Below, one piece after another: positions 50,201 to 62,900 of a stretch of 64,000 nt of DNA. The position numbers were made by a program, and so were the translations under genes. Source of the stretch: Polytrichum commune (Eukaryota > Streptophyta > Polytrichopsida > Polytrichales > Polytrichaceae); assembly GCA_950295325.1 (NCBI GenBank), contig OX485803.1:52033554-52097553 (forward strand), in the 5' to 3' direction. Within the stretch, counting starts at the first letter, position 1. Each line of letters begins with the position of its first letter. The notes beneath the pieces were generated by a model. That model had not been told where the DNA came from and did not search any database. It saw nothing but the letters and a program-made list of their open reading frames with translations.

Positions 50201-53200
50201 GGGTGTCATTGTACATAGCATTCTTCAGGAGCTTAACAATGTTCACTTTCTAATTTGGTACCACACATTGCTCGTGCCGGTGTCAAGCACAGGCTAGGTA
50301 ATAGGGTTCTTTGTAATAAATGACAACCAACGTAATTAAGCCTACCGGTTTCTTGGATATTTGGTGAACTTCTCCCATCTACCTAGTTAGAACCCGACTG
50401 AAAATTTATAAGTATGCGCCATTTATTTGCAATTGAGTCGAGAATCTTTGCAACAAGAAACTGGCCGCACTGAACATGATAGGTCAATTGAAGAATGTTC
50501 CGTATCTTTCTTGAGATTGTCTAGCTCCACCATATACAGCCTAGAGAGAACTTCCCCTTTCTTTGGTGTGGGTCACAGTAGTCTTGGATGTTTCATGTTT
50601 TTATATATAATAAACAAGAATAATGAAGTGGGGCATTGCAACGACAACAGCCCCTGTACCTTGGACACTAAAGGCTCATTTTCCCTAGTACGCTGACAGG
50701 CTCTTTGGTCCGTGATTTAATGACAAAACTAGTGAGTGAACCTTTCAACATTGGGAATTTTCGGAAAGGCCAGAACAATCTGAAGAATAAAGGGTCCAAG
50801 AAACATACGGATTGCGCTTCATTTGACACCTGCATAGTGAGTAGGTTGGAAGTGATGTTTACCAACTGTAGGCCTTATCTCTTAGATTATAAAGACGACT
50901 ATTTGTCTTGCCTGGTCAATTTCCTCTTGTAAACGTTGTTGCCAATCAGATTCAAGGACTTTGGCTTTGGTGATGGATTCTTGGGCTACCCCCTTCGCCT
51001 CAACAAGCTCGCTTTTGAGCTGTCGAATAGTCTCGTTTTGACTGTCCAACATCTTACTTTTCACCTGCATCAACATGTGCATCGTGCTGAATTCGGCTCC
51101 ACAGTACACTAAATATGGGTATTCAGTGTTACTCACGCTTTGGAGTTACACAATGCTACATCTTTTTACTACTGAATGTAGCTTTTAACCCAAGTAAAGA
51201 TGTTAGTGCTCTATGCTGTCCAAACAACCAGTGTGACCTTTGTTGGCAAGAAGTGAGATATACAGTAAATGGTTATAGCATTGCATAATCCTGAATTGTA
51301 ACTGACACTAAATACAATATTTAGTGGAGTGTATTTTCCCTGAGAATGTCTAAATGTGACTAGCTTGTTAAACTACGACCAGGATAAGCTCCACAATGAT
51401 ATATCTGCTGGGGGGGGGACAGACTCAGGACTAAAACACATTGAGAAAGATAAACAATTTCTCACAGTGAGAATTTGTAACCGGGAAAACTAGCAGAGGT
51501 GAATCCATGGACACTGCGACGTAAGTTAATCTCATATTATCATTTTTCCGGTGAGGAATAAATGCGGATCGAAATGCACCATGGCACAAATTTCGTTTTG
51601 AAAATTTTACAACGGTCATTGCCCATTAAAACTGTCCGTTATGGTACGATCTGAGGTTGAATATAGAACCTGTAAGGTTTATGATTCTTAACCAGAAGAT
51701 ACAACCCACATGAGGTACCTACCCTGACGACGTCCTCAGTCTCTTGAAGTTTTTGCATCAATGCCATAACTTCGGAGGCCGCCTTCTTGTTTTCAACTTT
51801 AAGAGCAGACAACTGCGCCCGTGCAGCTTTCTCGAAGGATTTCTGCTCTCTTTCGGAGACGCATGACACACTTGCAAGTTCACGTCGAAGTGCATCCACT
51901 TCCAAAGCCTTCTCTTCTGCAACTTGTGTCTTCTCACGTAACTCTGTGACCACCCCTCGGAGGTGCTCTACCTCCTAATAACCCACCATGGAAATTGTTT
52001 GCAAGGATTGATAAGCAAGTGGAAAAACATATTCTATAATCATTATAGAGATATCCTTTAACCGAATGAGGTTTCTTGTCGGGGGAGTCATTCGGATTCA
52101 TTCCCTTATGATTTTGAATTGGTTCTTTTGCGTGCTTTTTAACTAATTTTTTCTGAACATGTGTAGTGCATGCTCAGAGGTAATGCTTGAATTTGAATTT
52201 GAATGAAGAGCAACCTATTTCTGTTTGTTGATGGCCAAACTCATTCCAACGTCTCTTGGCATGCCAAAATGAATTTGACCCTCAATGAACCAATATAATA
52301 TATTAGAATGTTCTTCCTTCAAACCTCCACACTAGCTCCAAGCATGCAACACAAATTTACCAAACATGGGAGGCATTCCATGCAAAACAATCAACTACTG
52401 ACCAAAAGTGATGTTGAGGTAGAGGATAACGCTAATGTGGTGGGAATATGAGGTTCTTAAATATCATGTGCACAAGATTGAGCTCATCATGACTGATAAT
52501 TGATTGTTGCACATATTCTAAAATGACTTGACAAATTAATGATGCTATGATAGAAACCTCATTAAAAATAAAAATAAACCACAACTTGATGAATGGATAT
52601 AACAAAACGTTGGTTTTGCTCGGGAGCAAGCATGAATGAAGAGCCTCTTCGTCCGCAGGTTACTACCCCATTTTGGGGGTGTTCATAAAATCACTTATTG
52701 ATTATAGGGATCATCGTTCATGTAAACTGGAATAATTGTAGGGAGATATTTCTTAAAAACATCTTGGTGAATAATCATCCCCAACTTAACATAACTGAGC
52801 CCTCACTGCTACAAATAAACCAAGATTTATGCCAACATAATTCACTTGAGATCATGATTCAAGTGGATGGCACAATCAAAACAAACACCATGCTTTGACC
52901 TATGCATTAGGGCATCGTCATATTGGGAAGAGAATTGGGTTATATTATGAAGTACTCCATCAAATTGCATACTCAATGAGGATAGGTTGGACCTTCACAT
53001 GTACATGAAGAATGGCATTAAACATTTAAAAGTGAGCTCAATTCCAATGTGCATTTGCTAGCTACCAAAGGGAGTCTCACCTTCTCACTAATGGCAAGGC
53101 GATCCAAATCATGTTGCACTTTTTGCAACCTTAGTTTCTGCATACCCATGATTCCAACTCTTAGTCAACATATTAGGTCCATTCCACAGGGTTTGTCCAC

Positions 53201-56200
53201 ATTACCACATATTTTCCTTGGTGGTAATTAGATTGCCAAATGTTCCTTGTGAGAATGTAGCTTTAAAATTCAAGCTTCCATCAAACAACGTTTTGATGTC
53301 TAGGGAGCAACTATTTGTAGCACCCATAGGGATCAACTTCTTTGGAGTTTGGTTTGGAACTATTTAAGAAACGTTATTTGGGAGTTTCTTTCACATAATG
53401 AGCATTTATAAGACTACGAGTTTTAAGAAATTTTATAAATTTTCAAGGAAGTAAAAATATTATTAAAAAAAACCAGGGTGTAGGGTTAACCCTTATTTTA
53501 AAAAAATTCTTTTGAGTATTTTTAAAAATGATATATGAAATGGTATAAATGGTGCAAATGGATTCCTCTCAATGCATATGCTCTTTTCAAGCACCTTCCT
53601 CCTCTTTGGGATGTACCTAATCATCAATTCACTAGGAACATGAGAAATGACGAAAAAACAATTGATCTAAATTGGAAAGTTGCCACCCACAGCATTAACG
53701 TATAAGATGCAAATAAACCTGAGCACGGATAACATCAGTTAATTCAGTGATCAATTCCTCCGCTCCTCTCTCCTGAATCACAAACAATAAACCATATCAT
53801 AAGATCCGGGATACTCCCTCTACAATATCACATACAAAACAATCCATAGGATTGGCCTTCCATACAAAAATAAACTAAATCTGTCCAAGTGCATTCCCAG
53901 TGACCACGCAAACTGTCACTCAATCATTGTGTGCATAAGTTTGAAACCAATAAAGAAATTTCGGTTTATAAAATCAAGGTAAGAGTAAAGGAGCTACACC
54001 TTTTGTTGCAACTAGTCTGGACAAGAGTCGAGTGGATCACATCAATTTTCAAATCCCTTAAGTTAGAACTAGAGTGGAGGATGTACGATCAACACAAACG
54101 CAAACAATAGTAGCATAGTGTCACATGACTTGGAGTGATTCATAAATTATTCGATGAGCGACCGTGACAAGTGGCACGATGAGAGTGATTCACACCAATG
54201 ATGACCGTGGCCCCACATGACATACAACCAAGATTCTTGACATTTATTGGACTCCATGATGCTAAACACCAAAATATCGCATGACACATGGCTTCGTGGG
54301 ATGTGCCCACCAAGGACAATAGATTAACTAGTTATACTATCGACTTCACAACACACCCTCTTTCTAGGACCTAAAAATTTCATGTGGTATACATCGGGCA
54401 CACGCCAATTGTTTGGGAGCAAAATTCTCGTGGGTTTTAGGATATAATTTGATTCACATTGATTCTAAAGTTTTGGAGGCTTAGAAACTTTGTAGTGTTA
54501 TCTATACTATTTGAGCAAAAGGTGTCGTGTGTTGGTTTCAGAAATATGGCCCCAAAATGATTTGGTCAACTTGGGGAACCAACCTTTTCTCTGATTGATT
54601 CGACTGTTGCCTTCAGTTGTGTGACTTCCTTTTCCATGTCGTCACGAAATTTCTTCATGTTTTGTAGATTTGTTGCATTGTCTGCCAGTTGCACACATAC
54701 ATTGAATGCAAAATAAAAGAAAACAAAGAACAACCTCATGCAAATATTCAAGATATGCAAAAGCTCCCCAGAAACTAGACTCGCTAGGTCTCTGACAACA
54801 ATATTAGGTGCTCGCCATTTCATTGTCCCAAATAATAAAATGAAGTGGCACTCAATGTTATTCCCCTCAAACCCTACCAGCTCCTCTAAATTTGGACTCC
54901 TCCTCATGCAAGTTACTCTTTGGTCAGTTTGAGTGGAGTAGGATGACTTGACCTTGAACAACCACAGATGGGACGAGAAAGATGGACCAAAACCATTCAG
55001 CAAGGTATTATGGACTCATGCAAAGATCACATGAACCAAAACAAACGAAACTTGATCAATCCGCCTTCAACTATGAGAGTTTTTTTAACCACTTCGACTC
55101 TTCTTGGAGAACTAACAACTTATCCTACTTTCATGGAGTCCCACTCCAAGATTTTGTGGAATATCAAATCAAGCAATGTTGGATCATTTTAACCATGTTG
55201 ACGGGGCACCTCGTCACCTTTCTTGAGGTTATCTAGTTACACCGCAAGTGCCCAAGAAAGCCGCCCAGTGGCTTTGTAGTCGTCGTTGTTTTTTCTTAGT
55301 ATTCTTCTTCTACAACAATAGTGGAATGAAAGAAGATAGCATTACACTTTCTCTCCAACTCCACCCGAAAAAAGTGCCCTCAAATAAACAGCAGAATTGC
55401 ACGTGTTCATTTCATTATACACTACAGCTAGAATCGATGGTGTTGTGGCACCTTGAAGGGACTGTCGGAGCTCAGTTTGTGTAAGCAAAAGCTTCGATTG
55501 CAACTCCTCCCGAACATGTGCCATGTCCTTTTCAGCTTTCTCTCGCCAGAACACCTCTAAAGCTGCCGACTCCCGCTCCAGCTTACTTCTCACCTCTAAC
55601 TCCTTTTCCCTGCACAAATGAGGAACAAGGTTGTATGGACAAAGTATGGACAATTTTTGGGGGGTTTAGATTAACCCTCCCTCTTCATGCTTCTTAATTA
55701 ATATCATGAAGCAATGATTTGTAACGACACAAAGAGAAGCAACATGCATGGTTGGCAAGAGGGCATTGAGAGGAATCCATTGATTTTCGCCTGAATGAGA
55801 AATTAAAGCTTAGTTTACACATTCAATCACTATATTTGTTAATCGGAGACTTTGAAAAGTCTCAAAATAAATGCAAATGGTTTAATATTTGGTCCAATTT
55901 CTTATTCTGATGACATGTATTTGTGCCAAATTGGTTAGTGCCACCCATGTGAATTGGTTTATTAAGTCACATTGAATATATATTTGTGTTTTCCTTGTTC
56001 TTTATTTGAAAACCATGTCCCTAAGTAGTCTCAAAATCATGAAAAAGTCTCCAATTACCGAATATAGTGATATTCATATATTGATCTTAGAACTATGTTC
56101 ACATGGGTTTCAAGTGGAGTTGCAAGTCCCACTCATGTTAGCAAGTTCCAATATGGAGGCAAAGTCTGGACCTTCGAGCCTTAACGAACCATGAGGATGT

Positions 56201-59200
56201 GATTGATTATCAGTAAGCTCAGGTCTTGATTATTTTTTTGCGAAAATGTTCACAGGACGTGTGTTGAGAGTTGGGTCTAACTTTTTGCTCGACCCAACTC
56301 TCAACGCATGTCCCAAGCCTCACCTCCAAAAAGTGTTGCCATGTAGGCATCCGTGTCATGCCTTGGGACTTAAGACTTGGGACCATGTGTGAAGTGGTAC
56401 GTCCCAAACTCCATGCTCTCGATGGTGAAGATTGCACGGATTGACCTCAAGTGACTTGGGATCCCATGTGAACTTACCTTCAAAAGCAATATTTCAAAAG
56501 TAAACGTATGGGTCATTGTGCAGACACCCTACGTATTTATTCTCGTTTAAAAGAGAATGCTGATGCCAAAAATGTCTTATCAACTCTGAGTCGTGTCCTA
56601 AAGATTTTGGCCTTTGCGGGTGTTATAGATAATTGCCATCTTGGGCATCACATATATGAGATATGGTTTTCAAGCATCATTGTGGTAAAGTATGTAACAT
56701 ACATGCCACATTCAATCAAGTCATGATACATCCTCTAGTGGACAAGCATCACGAGCTAGGATTGCTCCTAAAGAGATGTAGGCCTTATGTGGTCAATCTT
56801 TTCAATCAAACACCTATATTTGGGTGGCACATGGCAAGGCTTGTAGTCATGAACATAAAAAAAAAATTAAAAAATTAAAAAATTAAAACATGTTTTAATG
56901 GGAGTAGACTATGTGCTTAGAATGTAGACATCATTTTAGGTTGAATAGTTATTAATGCAAATGTGAGAGCCCACATGATCTCTTAAAGAGAAAAAAAAGA
57001 ATCTCAATTTTTACTATTAAATCTTTTGCATCTCAACTCCAATTCCAAAACCTGAATTGACAATCTTTACGATTCATAATTGATAACCAGATCCCCACAG
57101 CTTAAAAGTATGTCTTCAAGACTCACAATTTGGAGTTTTTATACTCTTGTAGCTCCTTGTGGACCCACTCAAGCTCTTTTGTAAGCCAATTGCATTCCTC
57201 AAGCCTCTTCTTTTCTTGATGCGCACATTTTTCCTGAACAACAGAGTACCAAAGCCCACAGAAAACTCAAGTTAGATACAAGGAAACAAGTCTGCAAATA
57301 AAAATGTAGTGACAAGTATTAGATGGCATGCTTTCATACAGGCCACTTGGCAATCTTATATTGCTTGGAAAGGAATCCACAGTTCGGAATCCAAAAACAT
57401 GAACCTCCTGCACCTTGCAGTAAATCCAACTTCACATGTACCGCATTCATGTCAACCCCCAACATCTAATAAACTAACAAGGTTTTTCTTTGGCCAAAGA
57501 CTTCTAGGTTCCCAGGGAGGTCACTAATTGTAAGATATTAAGAACCACGTGCAAAAAAAATATAGGGTGGAATAAACTCCAAAGAAGTAAAATTCATAAA
57601 ACAATGAACATACACCTAGGATACTAGAAATTCATTTTGAGACCTTATTACTTATATTTCAAGAATATTTATCAAATATATGAAACATCCCTAGATTATG
57701 CACATTGCTTGCTTCATAGGCCCTTAAGTTACCCCTTTATCGCATGTGATTCATATCCCAAAAAGGGAGCTATCTCTCACCCCCCCCCCCTCCCCAAAGG
57801 AGCTTAGTAATGTTATGTACAAACATGTAGGCAAAAAAAAGTTACATTTTTTCATCATGAGTTTTAAGAAATAAAAATGAGCACAAATCGATTTGAAAGT
57901 GGGAGGCCAATACATTACCAGCTCCTCCTCTGCAATTTTGAGTTTAGTGCGTTGCTCATCCAATGTTTTCGCCAACACTGTTGACGTCTCACTCACCCTC
58001 TCCATCTCACACATTGCATCTCCTAGTGCCTTCTCCGTCGTCTACAATGAGGTTAAATTTTACAATGATATATAGTCTACCCCTTTTCGAAACATATTTT
58101 GATCATCCAAAGCTCCCAAGCACTTCATATTTAATTTAAAATTCTAGCCACGAGCATCTTTGTAAGGTTTGGTGTTGCTTATAGGTAAATATGGCAATGT
58201 GAAGACAGTGACCATTTATGAATTTTGAGCCTATCATTCTGACAAAATTAATACATGAATTAAGTACATCCGGACTTTAAGGAATTTGAAACATACATGA
58301 CATGAGGTCAACCTGGCGTGCATTTTTGGCAAGGTCCAAGGCCTCCTTCAAGGCCAAAACCTCAAAATTCATTGTTGACAACTTAGCTTCTGCCTTCAAC
58401 CGAATGGTTGCTGCAATGTGATTTCGATCTGCAAGCAACCGCTTCTCCGCCACCGCAACAATGTCCCTCAATTTCTGAACCTCTTCTTCGTAATCCTACA
58501 GTAACCCAACTCAAGAATTTTCCTTACTTCACTAAAATCTTGGACAAAAGTCATTGAAACTCATTAAAAACGTCACATCCACATCAACTCAATACCATAG
58601 TAGACTTATCCATAAATTCTCTCAAATTTCTTGGTTTGATTGGGAGCTTTGGCTCATTTTGGACATTTGATCATGTATAAGGAGTGTTCAAGTGGTGTCG
58701 GAACCCCAATTCTTTTTGTAAAACAGAGAGAATGACTTTGGCCAAAAGATGGCTATATACAAATGAACTCCTTATCAAACTTTGAGTAATAAAACCAAGA
58801 AGGTGTTGACCATTCATAATGATGATGCATCCAATTTACCAACAAATATTGCAAGTTGTCAAGTCAAAATGCAAGTGATTAGGGTCTAATGTTGAGTCAG
58901 TTGTTGATACATACCTACCTTTGAGGGTTTGGCATATTTTTTCAATGCTCACCAAAGGTTTAGGAAATGATTCATTCCACATTGATTCAGCTCATTTCAA
59001 CCTTTTAGGTGGGTTAGAACTTTGGAATATAGATTACAAAAAACTTAGCCCTGTGTTTGGTACTCATTCAATGTTGTCAAAGTTTGACAAGATTGAGTGA
59101 ATGTGAAATGAATGTTGATGATACATGAATTTAAAGGATTCTGATGATGATTTTACATTGAAGGAACCCACTTACAGGATAGTCACCTTAAGCTTCAATT

Positions 59201-59946
59201 CTAGATTCGCAATAGTCATCGACTTCCTTTCATCCTCCAATTGAAAGCGCTCCCTTTCACTGCACAGAATTTGCTTCGATGTTGCCACTTCACCTTCCAA
59301 CACTTTCCGGTCTTCAATCAGCCTAAAAATCTCAGTATCTTTCTTTGCAAGCTCCACTTTTGCATTTTGATTCTTGCTTTCCATTTCAGCTATTGTGGAG
59401 CCTTCAATTAGCTTCCGCGAGAAAGATTCATCAGCTTTTCGACTCATGCTCGCCACCTCCAATTGCAGGTTGCTCACCTTGTCATCATCAACATTTTGAT
59501 ATTGAGTATTAAAAACCGTGACCCATCATCTCATAATTCAAGTGAATAGCATTTCATATTGATAGATACCCTTCAGGATTTGATATCTTCTTTTTTGTGC
59601 GAATCCAACATTTAGCTAATAATTCCTTCAACATTGATTCAACTCAAAATTTAACTGAATGGGTGTTGAAACTTCTATTTTAAAATAAATAAAATATTAA
59701 AATTGCAACCTTACGTTTGGTAGGCATTACTTCAATTATGTTGGAATTTGATATGATTGAATCAATGCAAAAATTTGCAAATAAAGTCGTACTAAGTTAG
59801 CTTTCAAACAACCATATTAATTTATTCATTTTTAGAGCAAGTGAAGAATTAGAAACCTCATGGCACAACCGCTCCAGAACAGGTTCAGGAACAGAATCCG
59901 TTTGAGCACCCGCCTCTTTGTATGTGCGGATTGGATCCTTTTGCAC
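45310..59946 (-). CDS. LRRCC1: LRRCC1-like gene, exons 3-18: coiled-coil region
   Basis: Sixteen small exons (51-291 bases) encode charged heptad-rich sequence, for example LEVRSKLERESAALEVFW, LRREL..SEREQKSFEKAA and ALEEKDALIAELNMKVLEVE. Exon 18 adds VNQLGKLLEELRDTAT and the stop. Several exons are multiples of three flanked by phase-0 introns (exons 3-6, 10-13, 16 and 17), so exon skipping would keep the frame. Exon 13 seems to use a GC donor (CAG|GCAAGA at 50910-50911). Confidence 0.8.
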
Positions 59947-62900
59947 CTACATTCAAGCCTTCCAACCATTTCATCAACAAACAAACATCATGACAAACCT
60001 CTATGTTCAATCACATCAAACTATCAGTATCTCATTTTTGGTAAGCATTAATTCAATGTTGATCACAAAAACATGCAAAGCCTACACAAAAATCCTCGAC
60101 AGTTCATGATTGACTATCATTGCGGATGTCATCAACAACTAAACATCACAACCTCTATATTTATATAGCAATACCGGTTTCACATTGATTCAACGACATC
60201 AAACTATAACCTCACTACAACATTGAACCTATGCCTACAAACAGAGGGTTGCAATTTTAATCGTTTGTTTCTTTATTGTATTATTGCAGTCTATCTATAA
60301 GGCTCAATTAAGTTAAATCAATGTTGAGTGAATCAATACACTACATATGATATTTAGTGTCACTTACTATTTGGAACTATGCAACGCTATAATTGATTAT
60401 TGTACATCTCATTTTTTACCAACAAAGGTTGAATTGGTTGTTTGGACATTATAGAACATTAACATCTCTACTTGCTAAAAATTACATTAATAATAATAAA
60501 AAGATATATGAATGTGTAACTCCAAATAGTAAGTGACAATAAATATCATATTCCGTGTAGCTAAATGTTGAGTTGGGCTAGCAAATAAATATCAAACCCC
60601 CTGAAGCATAGGTATGTATCAACACTGACTCCACATTAACCTCTATCCACTTTCATTTTGAGACTTGATGAGCGCATGCAACATTCAAATTAACACCTTC
60701 CAACAAAGAAAAAATTCACCAATGTGAATGTCAACAATGAATATTTCGTGGCATAGATTCAGCCACATCAACCTAAAACCTCACTCCAACATCAAACCAA
60801 TGTCTACAAACCCAGGTTACGATTTTAATCTTCTGTTTCTAAATGCTATAGTTGCGATCTACCAAAATGGAAGTTGAATGATGAGTTGAATCAATCCAAA
60901 AAAAAACCGAACCCTGAAGGAAGGGTTGAACAATAACCACTATAATCTATTCACTTGCATGATGAACCTTGAAGAGCTCATTCGACTTTCATAAACCTTC
61001 CATCAAAGAGAGCAAGGACGATTTCAGACACCAATGTTGCTTTGTGATGCAACTCAACAGCCAGAGGCCACATCACATTCATTTGTATGTCCCTGATAAT
61101 GCGTATATCAATCTCCATTTTGCCAATTCGTCGCAAAATTATGAAAAACTCACATAAACAAAAACCCTTGACAGCTTAGTCGGTTGAAGAGTGCCTACCG
61201 GTGTGGTGGAGTTTTTCGAATTCTTGCGGCCCACAAACCGAACATACCGGTTTCGGTGGGTGGGAAGAGCACCAGATGCAGCAACAACAACACTACTCTC
61301 AGAAGATCGGTCATCAGTGGCCGACGAGTCGCCTGCAACATCATCCTCCGCTAATTTTCTCCGAGGACTACTAATTTGCCCTCTTGAGGATAATTCCAAC
61401 CCACTCGCTTTTGCAAGTTGGCCCACAAGATCCAGCACCCGCACTTCCAACCTCCCTAACCGTGCTTCATGGTTATCATTCTCCCCTTGCTTTTTTTTCC
61501 TCGCACCATCAACCTCGCCGTCCGTCATCATGTCCGCACCATAATGCGGGCCATTATACGTCCCCTTTCCCATCTGCTGAGGGTAATGTGTCTGCAATAC
61601 TGGTCCACCTTGACAATTTGCAAACTGGGCATTCTTCGAATTAGGATGAATCCATTGAGTTTGGGATGATGGCCCAGACATGACTTCACCACATTGCGGT
61701 TTTTGAGGACCTCTCTGGGGTCTTTCCTTGGAAGGGCTTTTCCACCGGGGTTTATGAGGCTCCGGTACTTGATGAGGGTGGTGACTTCGTTTCTTTGCAA
61801 CAGGGTAAGGGTTAGGATACAATGGTGTCACACCATAACTATCCTGATACTGATGCTGTTCAACCCTAATCTGCTCCCTGGGATTTTGGGGGGACGGTGT
61901 TGAAGGGATTTCATATGGAGTGGGGGAGGTGGTGACATTATTGTTATTATTAACATGATTAGGGTTGTAAAAGACAGGGGGATGGTTGGGTGGGTAGCTA
62001 TGTTGCAATGCCCAAATGGGTAGTGGAGGCACCGACACCATCTCCAATGTTGATGATGGTGTCGCGCTGCTTGTCTGATCCATGGGTTTAAATTTGTTGT
62101 TTCCGTCCAAGCTTCGAAGGCACGGAACCACGGATCGAAGTGTCGAGTGGTATGTGCTTGCTTCGCACACCGGGTTCGTGTAACCACCATGTTGGAACAC
62201 TACTTCTTCGAGGTGGAGACAGCCTGCGAGCACCCATAATTCACACAGATATTCCACCAGGTTGCCTTGCAATTCGAGGTGCTGCAATGCGTACCTGAAT
62301 GAAATGTAATGAAGTGAAATTGATCATAAAGTCTGGGACTCCAAAAGGCTTATGGGACTTAAAGTACATCAAGATGGTGTCAAAAAGGTTATTTCACTAG
62401 AGTAGCGGAATGCAGAAGCCTCCGTGACATAGAGGCTAATATCAACTTGATGTTCCAATTAGAAGAAAGGCTTAAGACTCCCTAGTACTACGTTCTCAAA
62501 TACTGAAAGGAACTTATCTCCAATGGAGTCAACAAATTATTGAATCAAGTCATCAAATCCATCCCTTACTGCAATTTAGTTGCATGATGATGTCATATAA
62601 AATTTCCCCTCTGGAAGTTAAGTAGATCACCACATCCAGCTGACAAAAGATCAAAAGCAATCAAGTCAGCTAATACAAGTGCCAAGTGTAGCAAACCTCA
62701 TCGCAGGAGGCGATGGCAATCACGAGGAAGATTTTATGAAATGTATTGGAACTAAATGGGGTCACATAAATTCCCTCAGAGGCAAAGTAGTTGCACTCAA
62801 ATCGACACACAATTTTACATGTGATTTTGGAGGTTTTAGAGTCTCCACAGGACACAAAATATTATGTGTTTCCACCGACAGCTTGTTGCAGAGGAGAAAC

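Noticed and set aside
61191-61903. Several + strand open frames of 66-117 codons
   Set aside because: They lie antisense to exon 2 of the LRRCC1-like gene and have compositions expected of its complement.
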